This document shows, one piece after another, positions 8,114 through 18,097 of a stretch of 64,000 bases of DNA. Below the pieces are notes generated by a model that had not been told where the DNA came from, searched no databases, and worked only from the letters and a program-made list of their open reading frames with translations. Source of the DNA: Oscillospiraceae bacterium Zagget12. GTDB taxonomy: Bacteria > Bacillota > Clostridia > UBA1381. How positions within the stretch are numbered: the first letter of the stretch is position 1; each line of letters opens with the position of its first letter. Position numbers and translations under genes: made by a program. Location: NCBI GenBank assembly GCA_001941225.1, contig MSHM01000027.1:1-64000 (forward strand). Direction: 5' to 3'.

Positions 8114-9379
8114 ATGATAATAAGAAAAATTTCAAAAGCGTCGGGTACGGTTCGGGTTCCCGGTGACAAATCAATTTCACACCGCGCGGTAATGCTCGGT
8201 TCTCTTGCCGAGGGCACTACGGAAATTACCGGATTTTTAAAGGGAGCGGACTGCCTTTCAACTATAGATTGTTTCAAAAATATGGGTATCGACATAAATA
8301 TAAACGGCGAAAACGTCACTGTTTCGGGTAACGGTCTTTACGGGCTCACGCAGCCGTCCGGCACGCTTTATACCGGCAACAGCGGCACCGCAACGCGTCT
8401 TTTATGCGGCATACTCGCGGGACAGAGCTTTTCCTCAAGCATAACCGGCGACGCGTCGATACAAAAGCGTCCTATGGGCAGAGTGACAAAACCGCTTTCG
8501 CTTATGGGCGCGAAAATAGAAAACGAATATTGCCCCTTGTATATTACCGGAACAAAGCTGCACGGCATAGATTATAAAATGCCCGTAGCCTCGGCTCAGG
8601 TAAAAACCGCGATTATACTCGCCGGACTTTACGCGGACGGAGATACAAAAATTCACGAAATCGAAAAATCACGCAATCACACGGAGCTTATGCTCGGCGC
8701 TATGGGCGCGGATATAACCGCCGACGGACTTGACATCACGGTTAAGCCCGCGAAATCTCTTTCGGCTGTCAATGTGGACGTTCCCGGCGATATTTCCTCC
8801 GCGGCATTCTTTATGGTACTCGGCGCGATTATGCCCAATTCCTGCATTACCGTGACAAATGTGGGCGTCAATCCGACGCGAACTGGTATTATAGATGTGC
8901 TTAAAGATATGGGCGCGGATATAACGCTTGAAAATATGCGGACAAGCGCGGGTGAAAGCGTCGCGGATATAACGGTGCGTTCGTCAACGCTTTGCGGCAC
9001 AACCGTGGGCGGAGATATTATTCCGCGCCTTATTGACGAGCTGCCGATTATCGCCGTTGCCGCCGCAAGCGCGGAGGGCGAAACGGTTATAAAGGACGCT
9101 CAGGAATTAAAGGTTAAGGAAACAAACAGAATACGCGCCGTCGTGGACGAATTCACAAAATGCGGAATTGACATAACCGAAACCGACGACGGTATGATTA
9201 TAAAGGGCGGCAAGGCTATTCACGGCGCTGATTTTAAAACCTACGGCGACCACAGAATGGCAATGAGCCTTACGGTACTCGCGCAAATGGCTGACGGAGA
9301 ATCAACACTTGACGACAGCGACTGCGCGCGCGTTTCGTATCCTATGTTTTTTGATGATTTTTATAAATTAGGCGAATAA
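8114..9379 (+). CDS. aroA: 3-phosphoshikimate 1-carboxyvinyltransferase (EPSP synthase)
   Basis: The sixth step of the shikimate pathway, transferring enolpyruvyl from PEP to shikimate-3-phosphate. The 421-residue protein carries the family motifs VRVPGDKSISHRAVMLGSLA (substrate-binding lysine and serine), LYTGNSGTATRLLCGILAG, the internal KVKETNRI segment and YGDHRMAMS near the end. The ATG at 8114 is preceded by GGAGG at 7 bases; a frame-open ATG at 8084 has no such site. It stands alone among genes of the opposite strand, so the rest of the aromatic pathway is elsewhere. Confidence 0.97.
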   Translation: MIIRKISKASGTVRVPGDKSISHRAVMLGSLAEGTTEITGFLKGADCLSTIDCFKNMGIDININGENVTVSGNGLYGLTQPSGTLYTGNSGTATRLLCGILAGQSFSSSITGDASIQKRPMGRVTKPLSLMGAKIENEYCPLYITGTKLHGIDYKMPVASAQVKTAIILAGLYADGDTKIHEIEKSRNHTELMLGAMGADITADGLDITVKPAKSLSAVNVDVPGDISSAAFFMVLGAIMPNSCITVTNVGVNPTRTGIIDVLKDMGADITLENMRTSAGESVADITVRSSTLCGTTVGGDIIPRLIDELPIIAVAAASAEGETVIKDAQELKVKETNRIRAVVDEFTKCGIDITETDDGMIIKGGKAIHGADFKTYGDHRMAMSLTVLAQMADGESTLDDSDCARVSYPMFFDDFYKLGE

Positions 9380-9389
9380 GCTGTATGCA

Positions 9390-9450
9390 AAAAAAAGGTC
9401 ATACTCCGAAACGAACCGCATCGGTTCAAAAAGAGTATGACCTTTTTATA
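9390..9450. terminator. bidirectional terminator between aroA and the lyase-like gene
   Basis: AAAAAGGTCATACTC and GAGTATGACCTTTTT form a long stem, with an inner hairpin GAACCG-CAT-CGGTTC. A-rich and T-rich flanks allow use from both convergent genes. Confidence 0.85.
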
Positions 9451-9559
9451 TTTCATTTTAATCTGAGCAGCGCTCTGTCAAGCCCGCTCGAAACAAATGG
9501 AGCGAGCTATTGCGTACTTAATGCGCAATGTAAGCTTACAGGGTACATCTTCTAATAGG
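9451..9559. other. short intergenic stretch with two inverted repeats
   Basis: Between the aroA terminator and the end of the lyase-like gene there are GCTCG...CGAGC (about 9485-9508) and TTGCG...CGCAA (about 9511-9529). No open frame with a ribosome site was seen. These may be extra stems at the 3' end of the minus-strand transcript. Confidence 0.3.
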
Positions 9560-12151
9560 TTATTTTACCCAATCCTCAAACTCATAATCATCTGCCGAAT
9601 CCTTGATATAATCCTTGGTAAACTCCAGCGCGAAGATTACATTCAGGCACCACTGCGCGGTGAAATTGGTGGAAATCCAGAACATTTCCTCAAGATTTTC
9701 GTTATTGAAGTAATTTTTAAGCACGGTCGTGTCAAAATTATCCTTTTTATCCTTACCGGCAAGCGAGTGGATAAGCACCTGCCATACCTGATGCGCCAGC
9801 TTTTCATTTCCCGTCCGGTTAGCGGCATAAGAGCAAAGCGCGGACGCCATATAAGGATATTCAAATCCGTCGCCCTTTATTAATCCGTTTGAAACGCGCT
9901 CTTTTTCCTCCGGTGACAGGAAGTAAAATTCGCCGTACTGTACAAGCATATCCTTGAATTCCTCATCGTCAAGCAAATCCGCAAGCTCAAACCATGTCTG
10001 CGGTCCGCCCATACAAACCGCCAAATGTGAGCCGCCCGCGGCGCTCTCGCCTATATAGCCCAAATGTCCGCTTTCAGGATCGTATTCATAATTTGAACCC
10101 GAAATCAAGCGCATCGGCGATTTCTTTAGGTCGTTAATACCGGTGACAATTTTATTTCTGTAATGCTCGTCATTATCTCTTTCCCACGCTGTGTACCAGT
10201 TTGAACAATATGTTGACCAATCCGGACCACTTCTCGCGTGAGTGGGCATTTTTGATTCTTCCTTCTTATAGAAATATCTCAGCGGGTCCATTTTAAGAGT
10301 CGCAAAATCTCCGTCCTTTACATCGTCCATTGCCTCGCCTATTCTCGGGTCGCCTCCGAGCAGATAGTAAAGCGCTCTGTGGTGTCCCGCCATAGCCACT
10401 CTCGGCTCCTTGCACGAATCGCCCCAATGCACCACATTGTGACGGCTGCCCAGTCCCTTTAATTCGCCGAAATGGTAAATATCAACGTCCGCGCTGTGGC
10501 GGCTCATCGCCTCAGCCATCGTGAATATATCCTCTCTGCCGCTGCGCATAAATGCGTACCACAGCCAAAGCGTGGGTACAAGCTCCGTATTCTGCCACGC
10601 GTAGCCGCCCAAATCGTACTTCCAGCAATGACGCTGAGCGTCATATGTGTGCATAATGTCGCCGTAATCCCACAAGCCGTACCAATGTCTTTGCTCAACC
10701 TCGTTTTTATAGAAATCAAACGCCTTGTCAAGCTCGTCCTCAAGCCACTTTTTAAGCGGAGTATCCCTTTCGGGCAGACTCCACTCGCCAAGCGCCTTAA
10801 CCTCGTGATAGTATTCGGGAGCGCACAAAAGCACCGGCGGTCTTTGTACTCTGTCCGCCTTTTCCATAAGCTCGTCATCGGACGCGACAGAATCAAAGAG
10901 GTAGAGCGTCATTTCGTTTGTATTCGCTATTCCGTAAGCGCTGGCGCCTATTTCCGGAAATCCCTCATAATACGTCTGGTCGTGCGCCTCGGTGTCATAA
11001 TGGCGCATATCCTGCGCATCGGCATCGGGCGGAACAATCCACGCCGTAAGCTTGGCGTTGTCCGTGCAAAGTCCGTCCGCGTAAATTGAAGTAGGGTATT
11101 TCTGCCAAAAATCGCGGATACATACCGCCGTGCCGCTGTTTTCATCGGCAATATACATAAGTCCCTTTGAACGCTTGCCCCAATTCGCCTTTATAAATGT
11201 ACACTCATTATGTCCGGTTCTTTTTCTCACCTCAAAGCTGTCGGGACTTGTCTGCTGCAAGCGGTAGCTGTCCCACTTGGTTACATTTTCAAAATCCTCT
11301 TCCGTTACGATTTTGCCGGTTCTTAAGTCAACCAAACCGTCAACGCTTATCATCTCTCCGGCAAGCTGCTTTGAATGAACCGGCTGTATTCCGATAGACG
11401 GTCCCAGCCTCGGACGCCAAAGGTTTAAAATTTGCATTGCCTCGTGCATTACGCCGTAATCGCCCGTTATTTTTATACGGCGGTTATAAAGCTTGCCGCT
11501 CATCTTTCGGCTAAACTCCACTCCGACGCCCTTTATGAAGTCAACCGCCTCGTTGCCGTCATAAAGGAATGTGTGGGTAATCTTTACAGATTTTTCATCA
11601 TAGAACAGAGAAAATCTGATTATGTATCTCAAAAACGTATCTCCGTCCGCGCTTTTGTGTGTGCCGGTGATTTTTACGGTCGTCTTGGCGGGACCGTTGT
11701 CATCTATTGAAACCTCGCCTATCTCGCCGTAATACGGCACCGATTTTTTTGTTTCGATTTCGCCGTCCGTTGAGCGCAGCTCCTTTATTACCTTTAAGGA
11801 CGCGTCGGCGTAAGGCGTTTTCATAAGCGTTCTGCCCGACTTCGGGAATACCGCCGTGAATAAGCCGTTATTTACGGTTATTTCGCCGTCGGTTTCCTCC
11901 GTCCTGTTTCCGGCGCACTTCGCGCCGCCGCAAGCCGAAAGCTCCAATGTGTCCGCGTCAACCTTAGCGGTGTATGAGCTCCACTTCGTGCTGCCGTCGG
12001 GATAATACGCGATGGGCTTTTCCTGCCACGCGGTATTATTATCGGGTGAAAAATGAATTTCCTCGGTCTTTTCTCCCTGTTTCCACGGCACGCCGAACGT
12101 CACGTACCCGCCCTTTGCGCGATTTTCAAGCCAATGTAATTTTATACCCAT
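9560..12151 (-). CDS. exo-rhamnogalacturonan lyase family protein (PcRGLX/YetA-like, PL26-related)
   Basis: A protein of 863 residues without signal peptide or membrane span, hence cytoplasmic. The N terminus GIKLHWLENRAKGGYVTFGVPWKQGE matches the PcRGLX/YetA-like RIFT-barrel domain; the middle (about 290-480) is a beta domain and the C-terminal half (about 480-850) looks like an (alpha/alpha) barrel rich in W and Y. Fungal PcRGLX (PL26) releases unsaturated galacturonyl-rhamnose from rhamnogalacturonan I ends. Imported pectin fragments are the likely substrate, which is inference. I prefer the ATG at 12151, 9 bases after AGGAG; the ATG at 12160 directly abuts that site. Confidence 0.75.
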   Translation of the reverse strand: MGIKLHWLENRAKGGYVTFGVPWKQGEKTEEIHFSPDNNTAWQEKPIAYYPDGSTKWSSYTAKVDADTLELSACGGAKCAGNRTEETDGEITVNNGLFTAVFPKSGRTLMKTPYADASLKVIKELRSTDGEIETKKSVPYYGEIGEVSIDDNGPAKTTVKITGTHKSADGDTFLRYIIRFSLFYDEKSVKITHTFLYDGNEAVDFIKGVGVEFSRKMSGKLYNRRIKITGDYGVMHEAMQILNLWRPRLGPSIGIQPVHSKQLAGEMISVDGLVDLRTGKIVTEEDFENVTKWDSYRLQQTSPDSFEVRKRTGHNECTFIKANWGKRSKGLMYIADENSGTAVCIRDFWQKYPTSIYADGLCTDNAKLTAWIVPPDADAQDMRHYDTEAHDQTYYEGFPEIGASAYGIANTNEMTLYLFDSVASDDELMEKADRVQRPPVLLCAPEYYHEVKALGEWSLPERDTPLKKWLEDELDKAFDFYKNEVEQRHWYGLWDYGDIMHTYDAQRHCWKYDLGGYAWQNTELVPTLWLWYAFMRSGREDIFTMAEAMSRHSADVDIYHFGELKGLGSRHNVVHWGDSCKEPRVAMAGHHRALYYLLGGDPRIGEAMDDVKDGDFATLKMDPLRYFYKKEESKMPTHARSGPDWSTYCSNWYTAWERDNDEHYRNKIVTGINDLKKSPMRLISGSNYEYDPESGHLGYIGESAAGGSHLAVCMGGPQTWFELADLLDDEEFKDMLVQYGEFYFLSPEEKERVSNGLIKGDGFEYPYMASALCSYAANRTGNEKLAHQVWQVLIHSLAGKDKKDNFDTTVLKNYFNNENLEEMFWISTNFTAQWCLNVIFALEFTKDYIKDSADDYEFEDWVK

Positions 12152-12174
12152 ATTTTTCATCTCCTTATAGAGTT

Positions 12175-12203
12175 ATTTTATCAGATTACATATCTTTTTT
12201 CAA
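12175..12203 (-). promoter_or_regulatory. promoter of the lyase-like gene
   Basis: On the minus strand TTGAAA (12198-12203) and TAAAAT (12175-12180) with a 17-base spacer, just upstream of the AGGAG site. The gene is thus a separate unit from malic enzyme. Confidence 0.65.
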
Positions 12204-12223
12204 TATATTTGTAATTTTTTATA

Positions 12224-12253
12224 GAAAAAATCAGCGGCACAGCCGCCGATTTT
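12224..12253 (-). terminator. intrinsic terminator of malic enzyme
   Basis: On the minus strand AATCGGCGGC and GCCGCTGATT pair around a very short loop and are followed by TTTTTC. It begins at the stop codon region of the malic enzyme gene. Confidence 0.7.
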
Positions 12254-13425
12254 CATATTCTTGCAACGCCGGTGTCGCGTGCCGCTTTGGCAACCGCCTT
12301 TGCGACATTTTCAGCCACACGCTTATCGAACGCGTCGGGAATTATATATTCCTCATTAAGCTCATCGTCCTTGATTATACCCGCTATTGCCTCGGACGCG
12401 GCTATCTTCATCGCGTCGTTAATATCGCTTGCGCGCACGTCAAGCGCGCCGCGGAATATTCCCGGGAACGCAAGCACGTTATTAATCTGATTCGGGAAAT
12501 CGCTCCTGCCCGTGCCGATTACCCTTACTCCGGCTTTCTTTGCCGCATCGGGCATAATTTCCGGAACGGGATTCGCCATTGCGAATACAATGGGATCCTT
12601 TGCCATTTTTGAAACCATTTCGGACGTTAATATACCCGGAGCGGAAACGCCTATAAATAAATCTGCGTCTGAAAGAGCCTCGTCGAGTTTTACATCAAGA
12701 TTATCGGGATTTGTTATCTCGGCAAGCTTTGCCTGCTCACTGTTCATCTCGGGATTGCCCCTGTACAATGAGCCGTACTTATCGCACATAATCACGTTTT
12801 TAAGTCCTCTTGACACAAGAAGTCTTGTTATAGCCATACCCGCCGAACCGGCGCCGTTTACAACGGCTTTTATTTCCGTTATGTCCTTGCCGACAACCTT
12901 AAGCGCGTTAAGCACAGACGCAAGCACCACAACCGCTGTACCGTGCTGGTCGTCGTGAAATACGGGAATGTCACATTCCTCCTTAAGACGTCTTTCGATT
13001 TCTATACATCTCAGAGCGGATATATCCTCAAGGTTTATTCCTCCGAATGAGCCTGCTATAAGCTTTACGCAGTTTACAATTTCGTCCACGTTCTTCGAGC
13101 GCACGCAAAGCGGGAACGCGTCAACATCGGCAAATGTCTTGAAAAGAGCGCATTTTCCCTCCATTACGGGCATACCTGCCTCCGGTCCTATATCGCCCAG
13201 TCCGAGAACCGCCGTGCCGTCCGTTATAACGGCGACAAGATTTGAGCGTCTTGTATATTTATATGACAAATCAACGTCCTTTGATATTTCGATGCACGGC
13301 TCGGCAACTCCGGGAGTGTACGCCACGGAAAGCTCTTCGCGGTTAGTAACCCGCGCTCTTGACATTACCTCGATTTTTCCCTGCCACATCTCGTGCTGCT
13401 TAAGCGCAAATTCTTTTTTATCCAT
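12253..13425 (-). CDS. NAD(P)-dependent malic enzyme
   Basis: Oxidative decarboxylation of malate to pyruvate. The 390-residue protein is the short bacterial form. The malic domain (1-160) has SVAYTPGVAEPC, GDIGPEAGMPVMEGK and the catalytic ECDIPVFHDDQHGTA segment; the NAD-binding domain has NGAGSAGMAITRLL and ends with VFAMANPVPEI and GRSDFPNQINNVLAFPG. No phosphotransacetylase-like extension is present. The start at 13425 was chosen because AGGAG and GAGAGG lie 4-9 bases upstream; the frame is open for 22 more codons, but these overlap the promoter. Confidence 0.95.
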   Translation of the reverse strand: MDKKEFALKQHEMWQGKIEVMSRARVTNREELSVAYTPGVAEPCIEISKDVDLSYKYTRRSNLVAVITDGTAVLGLGDIGPEAGMPVMEGKCALFKTFADVDAFPLCVRSKNVDEIVNCVKLIAGSFGGINLEDISALRCIEIERRLKEECDIPVFHDDQHGTAVVVLASVLNALKVVGKDITEIKAVVNGAGSAGMAITRLLVSRGLKNVIMCDKYGSLYRGNPEMNSEQAKLAEITNPDNLDVKLDEALSDADLFIGVSAPGILTSEMVSKMAKDPIVFAMANPVPEIMPDAAKKAGVRVIGTGRSDFPNQINNVLAFPGIFRGALDVRASDINDAMKIAASEAIAGIIKDDELNEEYIIPDAFDKRVAENVAKAVAKAARDTGVARI

Positions 13426-13462
13426 TATTCCTCTCTCCTGTTCATTTTTCACAATCACGGAT

Positions 13463-13491
13463 ATTTTACCACAATTTTTCTTTGTGTTCAA
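13463..13491 (-). promoter_or_regulatory. promoter of malic enzyme
   Basis: On the minus strand TTGAAC (13486-13491) and TAAAAT (13463-13468) with a 17-base spacer, 38 bases upstream of the ATG. It diverges from the carAB promoter. Confidence 0.65.
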
Positions 13492-13572
13492 TAGCTTTTC
13501 ACTTTAAACGGTGAAGTTTTTAATAAATTATTGTGTCAAAAAATATCTCTAAAAGAAAATACATACTATATA

Positions 13573-13601
13573 TTGACAAAACGCCGCACAAGTGGTACAA
13601 T
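13573..13601 (+). promoter_or_regulatory. promoter of the carAB leader transcript
   Basis: A perfect TTGACA (13573-13578), 17-base spacer and TACAAT (13596-13601). Transcription should begin near 13608, giving a leader of about 180 bases before carA that contains a small ORF and a terminator. Confidence 0.8.
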
Positions 13602-13630
13602 AATATAAATGAATTAAAGGAGAGAACCGT

Positions 13631-13717
13631 ATGTACAGTTTCGGTAATTACAACTCAACACATATCGGCAAAGGGTATTTCGATTCCCCTTTATTTCTAT
13701 TTTCAAAAAATAATTGA
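13631..13717 (+). CDS. putative 28-residue leader peptide of carAB
   Basis: An ATG 7 bases after AAAGGAGAG opens a 28-codon frame, MYSFGNYNSTHIGKGYFDSP then LFLFSKNN, ending at TGA 13715-13717. The stop codon overlaps the first bases of the downstream terminator stem. The peptide has no run of arginine or other single amino acid, so its sequence is unlikely to sense an amino acid; its translation is more likely to set the ribosome position. Too short to prove as a protein-coding gene, but the ribosome site, promoter spacing and stop placement argue that it is translated. Confidence 0.6.
   Translation: MYSFGNYNSTHIGKGYFDSPLFLFSKNN
13670..13704 (+). promoter_or_regulatory. putative pause hairpin and U-rich tract in carAB leader
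   Basis: AAAGGG (13670-13675) can pair with CCCTTT (13687-13692), and the next bases to 13704 are mostly T. In E. coli pyrBI a pause hairpin and U-rich tract make polymerase speed depend on UTP. The equivalence is inference from layout. Confidence 0.45.
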
Positions 13718-13746
13718 CAATGTATCTGTTCATTGTCTTTTTTTTT
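13716..13746 (+). terminator. intrinsic terminator (attenuator) upstream of carA
   Basis: GACAATG (13716-13722) pairs with CATTGTC (13731-13737) across an 8-base loop, followed by nine T. It lies after the leader ORF and 40 bases before the carA start, so it must be read through for carAB expression. A ribosome at the leader stop codon would cover the 5' arm. Confidence 0.75.
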
Positions 13747-13785
13747 GGACTTATAGGGTCTATATATTACGGAAGGAGATTAAAT

Positions 13786-14838
13786 ATGAAAGCACAGCTT
13801 ATTTTGGAAAACGGTATGCGTTTTTCGGGAACGCTTTTCGGCGCGGAAAAAAATATCGTCGGTGAAGTGGTGTTCACAACCGGTATGACGGGATACCAGG
13901 AAACGCTTACCGACCCGTCGTTCGCCGGACAGATTGTCACAATGACGTTCCCTCTTATCGGCAACTACGGCATCAACCTTGAGGATATGGAGGCAAAGCA
14001 TACCAACCTTAAAGCGTTTGTTGTACGGGAAAAATGTGATTTCCCGTCTAATTTCAGAAATGAAATGAATCTTGATGATTTTCTTCGTCAGCAGGGCGTT
14101 GTGGGTCTTGAGGGAGTTGACACAAGAGCGCTTACAAGAATTATACGCGAAACGGGTACTATGAAGGGCGTTATAATGAAAGGTGAGCCGAGCGACGATG
14201 ATATTAAAATCCTTATGAATTCACTCGATAACAGCCGCGTTATAATGGATACAACGGCGGAGCAGGTATACACCGTAAACGACACGGGCAGAATGCACGT
14301 CGCGTTCATTGATATGGGCGCAAAGCAGGGTATTGTACGCGACCTTGTAAAGCGCGGCTGCAAGCTGACGGTATTCCCCGCCGATGTGCCGGCTGAAAAA
14401 ATAACAGAGGTCAATCCCGACCTTATATTTCTGTCAAACGGTCCCGGCAACCCGCTCGATGCGCCCGGAACGGTAGAAACAATTAAAGAATTAATAGGAA
14501 AATATCCTATATGCGGCATATGTATGGGACATCAGATTATCGGTCTTGCTCTCGGCTGCAAAACAAAAAAGCTTAAGTTCGGTCACCACGGCGGAAATCA
14601 CCCTGTTAAGGACTTAAAAACAGGCAATGTTTTCATCACGAGCCAAAACCACAACTATATTGTTTCCGATTTGCCAGAAGAGGTTGAGGAAACTTTTGTA
14701 AACGTAAACGACGGCACCTGCGAGGGCATACGCCACAAGACGCTGCCTATTCAGAGCGTTCAGTTCCACCCGGAGGCATCGCCCGGACCGCTTGATACAG
14801 GCTGGTTATTCGACAGATTTTTAAAGGAGGTAAAATAA
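13786..14838 (+). CDS. carA: carbamoyl-phosphate synthase small subunit
   Basis: The glutaminase subunit, which supplies ammonia to CarB for carbamoyl phosphate in pyrimidine and arginine synthesis. It has 350 residues. The N-terminal CPSase_sm_chain domain has [20 protein letters not shown] and the DTRALTR segment; the class I amidotransferase domain has LSNGPGNP, the nucleophile in [10 protein letters not shown], and the His/Glu pair in [11 protein letters not shown]. The ATG at 13786 has a GGAAGGAG site 6 bases upstream; the upstream open frame runs through the terminator and is rejected. carB follows after one base. Confidence 0.97.
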   Translation: MKAQLILENGMRFSGTLFGAEKNIVGEVVFTTGMTGYQETLTDPSFAGQIVTMTFPLIGNYGINLEDMEAKHTNLKAFVVREKCDFPSNFRNEMNLDDFLRQQGVVGLEGVDTRALTRIIRETGTMKGVIMKGEPSDDDIKILMNSLDNSRVIMDTTAEQVYTVNDTGRMHVAFIDMGAKQGIVRDLVKRGCKLTVFPADVPAEKITEVNPDLIFLSNGPGNPLDAPGTVETIKELIGKYPICGICMGHQIIGLALGCKTKKLKFGHHGGNHPVKDLKTGNVFITSQNHNYIVSDLPEEVEETFVNVNDGTCEGIRHKTLPIQSVQFHPEASPGPLDTGWLFDRFLKEVK

Positions 14839-14839
14839 T

Positions 14840-17800
14840 ATGCCTTTAGACAAAAGTATAAAAAAGGTTCTTGTTATCGGCTCAGGTCCTATCGTTATAG
14901 GACAAGCCGCGGAATTTGACTATTCCGGCACTCAGGCGTGCCGGGCAATCAAGGACGAGGGTATTGAGGTCGTGCTTGTAAACTCAAACCCTGCCACTAT
15001 AATGACGGACAGAGGTATGGCTACTCATACCTATATCGAGCCGCTTACCGCGGAATACGTTGAAAAAATTATACAAAAGGAGCGTCCCGACTCCGTAATA
15101 GCCGGTATGGGCGGTCAGACGGGTCTTAACCTTGCCTGTGAGCTTTACGACAACGGCGTTTTCGACAAGTATAATATGAAGGTTATCGGCACATCAATTC
15201 CATCTATCAAGGAGGGCGAGGACCGCGACAGCTTTAAGCGTCTTATGGAGCGCACAAATCAGCCGATTGCTCCGTCGGAAATTGTTACTGACCTTGAGTC
15301 GGGTCTTGCGTTCGCCAAGCAGATAGGCTATCCCGTAATTGTGCGTCCGGCATACACGCTCGGCGGCACTGGCGGCGGTATTGCGGAAAATCCCGAGCAG
15401 CTTGAAACCATTCTTTCGCAGGGACTGCACCTTTCGCGCGTGGGACAGGTTCTTCTTGAGAAATCAATCAAGGGCTGGAAAGAAATCGAGTTTGAAGTTA
15501 TGCGTGACGGCGCGGGCAACTGTATCACCGTCTGCTCAATGGAAAATATCGACCCTGTCGGCGTGCATACGGGCGACTCAATCGTAGTTGCTCCCGCGCT
15601 TACCCTTGCGGACAAGGAATATCAGATGCTAAGAAAAGCGGCTATAGATATAATCAACTCAATAGAAATCAAGGGCGGCTGTAACGTGCAGTTTGCGCTT
15701 GACCCCGAAAGCTTTAATTACGCGGTAATCGAAATCAATCCGCGTGTGAGCCGTTCGTCTGCGCTCGCGTCTAAGGCGACAGGCTATCCCATCGCTAAAA
15801 TCGCCGCTAAAATCGCGCTCGGCTATAATCTTGACGAAATCAAAAACGCGGTTACGGGTCAGACGTTCGCATGCTTTGAACCGGCTATTGACTACGTTGT
15901 TACAAAAATACCGAAGTGGCCGTTCGATAAATTCTTCGGCGCAAAGCGCAACCTCGGTACAAAGATGATGGCTACCGGCGAAATTATGGCTATCGGAAAT
16001 ACGCTTGAATCCTCGCTTTTAAAGGGTATACGCTCGCTTGAAATCAAGCAGTACACTCTTGAAAGAGCGTCGTCCAAAAAGCGCACCACGGTTGAATTAA
16101 AGCAGCGCGTTATCGTTCCCGACGACGAAAGGCTCTTTGACCTCGCCGAGCTTATACGCAGAAACTATAATATGGAAAAGCTTGCCGAAATTACCGGTAT
16201 GGACCCGTTCTTCCTGCAAAAAATAAAGAATATCGTAGACGCGGAGGAGGAGCTAAAGCGCTACAAGCTAAACGATTTGAATTATGACATATTAAAGAAA
16301 TACAAGAAAATGGGATTTTCGGACAAGGGCATTTCGGAGCTTGTCGGCTGCAACGCGGACGAGGTGTTTGAGCTGCGCAAAACTCTCGGAATTACTCCGG
16401 TATATAAAATGGTTGACACCTGCGCGGGCGAATTTGAGGCTGTTTCACCGTATTACTACTCGACTTATGACGAAACAACCGAGTCCTTCCCGTCCGATAA
16501 GAAAAAGGTTATCGTTATCGGTTCGGGACCTATCAGAATAGGTCAGGGTATCGAATTTGACTATTGCTCCGTTCATTCGGTGCTTTCGCTTGAAAAGGCG
16601 GGAGTTGAAACTATTATAATCAACAATAACCCCGAAACCGTTTCAACCGACTTCGATACCTCGGATAAGCTGTATTTTGAGCCGCTTACCGAAGAGGACG
16701 TTTACAACATAATTCTTCTTGAAAAGCCGGACGGCGTTATATTGCAGTTCGGCGGTCAGACCGCGATTAAGCTCGCCAACTTCCTTGACGAGATGAACGT
16801 GCCGGTACTCGGTACGCAGCCTAAGTATATCGACGAGGCGGAGGACAGAGAAAAATTTGATGAAATGCTTGAAAAGCTTGACATCAAGCGTCCCAAGGGC
16901 AAGGCTGTATGGAGCGTTAAGGAGGGCGTTGAAGAGGCAAACAAGCTTGAATATCCGCTGCTTGTGCGTCCGTCATACGTGCTTGGCGGTCAGGGTATGG
17001 AGATTACCCGAAACGAAATCGACCTTGTAAGATACCTTACCGACGCATTTTTGAAGGACAAGAAAAATCCTGTTCTTATAGACCGTTATCTGGGCGGACG
17101 CGAGCTTGAGGTTGACGCTATATGCGACGGCACGGACGTGCTTATCCCCGGTATTATGGAGCATCTCGAAAGAGCCGGCGTGCACAGCGGCGACTCGATT
17201 TCAATATATCCGCCGCAAAATGTGCCACAGCATATTATCGATAAGATTGTTGACGTTACCTACAGAATCGCGCTTGAGCTGAAAGTTATCGGTATGATTA
17301 ATATTCAGTTTATCGAGTTCAGGGACGAGCTTTACATCATCGAGGTTAATCCGCGTTCAAGCCGAACCGTACCTTACATCACAAAGGTTACAAATGTGCC
17401 TGTAATAGATATTGCCACAAATATTATGCTCGGCAAAACGCTCAAGGAAATGGGTTATTCTACGGGTATCGCTCCGGAAACCAACACGGTCGCGATAAAG
17501 GTACCGGTATTCTCAACGGAAAAGCTGCCGCAGGTTGAGGTAAGTCTGGGTCCCGAAATGCGTTCTACCGGCGAGGTTTTGGGTGTAGGCCGCAACTTCC
17601 GCGAGGCTATGTACAAGGGATTTACCGCCGCGGGAACAACCATTCCGAAGGCGGGCTCGACAATTCTTGTCACGGTACGCGACCTCGACAAGGACAACTT
17701 CCTGCCGATTGCGCAAAAGTTCCACAAGCTCGGCTGCAACTTCATTGCGACATCTGGAACGGCTAAGCTGCTTGAGGAAAACAACATTCCGGTGCAGGTT

Positions 17801-18052
17801 GCGAAGAAAATTTCGGAGGGCATACCGAATGTCCTGGACGTTATCAGGAGCGGTATGATTGACCTTATAATCGACATTCCGAAAAAGGGCAACGACATTC
17901 GTTCCGACGGCTTTAAAATAAGACGTACCGCCATTGAATGTGACGTTACAATTATGACGAGTCTTGACACCGTAAAAGCGCTTGTGGACGTTATGGAAAA
18001 TGATTATTCTCCGGAAACGGTTGATATAATTTCTCTTTCCGAAATAAAATAA
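14840..18052 (+). CDS. carB: carbamoyl-phosphate synthase large subunit
   Basis: The 1070-residue synthetase subunit, of normal length. The two homologous ATP-grasp halves are visible: the first begins [20 protein letters not shown] and contains [16 protein letters not shown]; the second begins [20 protein letters not shown] and contains [15 protein letters not shown]. An oligomerisation domain lies between, and the last 130 residues are the MGS-like allosteric domain, the binding site of UMP and related effectors in characterised enzymes. An AGGAGG site lies 9 bases before the ATG, inside the end of carA, so the pair is one operon. Confidence 0.98.
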   Translation: MPLDKSIKKVLVIGSGPIVIGQAAEFDYSGTQACRAIKDEGIEVVLVNSNPATIMTDRGMATHTYIEPLTAEYVEKIIQKERPDSVIAGMGGQTGLNLACELYDNGVFDKYNMKVIGTSIPSIKEGEDRDSFKRLMERTNQPIAPSEIVTDLESGLAFAKQIGYPVIVRPAYTLGGTGGGIAENPEQLETILSQGLHLSRVGQVLLEKSIKGWKEIEFEVMRDGAGNCITVCSMENIDPVGVHTGDSIVVAPALTLADKEYQMLRKAAIDIINSIEIKGGCNVQFALDPESFNYAVIEINPRVSRSSALASKATGYPIAKIAAKIALGYNLDEIKNAVTGQTFACFEPAIDYVVTKIPKWPFDKFFGAKRNLGTKMMATGEIMAIGNTLESSLLKGIRSLEIKQYTLERASSKKRTTVELKQRVIVPDDERLFDLAELIRRNYNMEKLAEITGMDPFFLQKIKNIVDAEEELKRYKLNDLNYDILKKYKKMGFSDKGISELVGCNADEVFELRKTLGITPVYKMVDTCAGEFEAVSPYYYSTYDETTESFPSDKKKVIVIGSGPIRIGQGIEFDYCSVHSVLSLEKAGVETIIINNNPETVSTDFDTSDKLYFEPLTEEDVYNIILLEKPDGVILQFGGQTAIKLANFLDEMNVPVLGTQPKYIDEAEDREKFDEMLEKLDIKRPKGKAVWSVKEGVEEANKLEYPLLVRPSYVLGGQGMEITRNEIDLVRYLTDAFLKDKKNPVLIDRYLGGRELEVDAICDGTDVLIPGIMEHLERAGVHSGDSISIYPPQNVPQHIIDKIVDVTYRIALELKVIGMINIQFIEFRDELYIIEVNPRSSRTVPYITKVTNVPVIDIATNIMLGKTLKEMGYSTGIAPETNTVAIKVPVFSTEKLPQVEVSLGPEMRSTGEVLGVGRNFREAMYKGFTAAGTTIPKAGSTILVTVRDLDKDNFLPIAQKFHKLGCNFIATSGTAKLLEENNIPVQVAKKISEGIPNVLDVIRSGMIDLIIDIPKKGNDIRSDGFKIRRTAIECDVTIMTSLDTVKALVDVMENDYSPETVDIISLSEIK

Positions 18053-18068
18053 AACGAAACAAAATAAG

Positions 18069-18097
18069 AGCGGGTATCGTGCGATACCCGCTTTTTT
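18069..18097 (+). terminator. intrinsic terminator of carAB
   Basis: GCGGGTAT and ATACCCGC form a stem with a short loop and six T follow. The last T residues form part of the stop codon of the opposite-strand glycosyltransferase frame. Confidence 0.8.

Noticed and set aside
13608-13750. PyrR-binding loop or T-box in the carAB leader
   Set aside because: No PyrR consensus anti-antiterminator loop, no T-box sequence and no specifier stem were seen; the translated ORF with terminator fits better.
13714-13785. 24 extra codons at the start of carA
   Set aside because: They would run through the attenuator hairpin and T tract; the ATG at 13786 has a proper ribosome site and family alignment.
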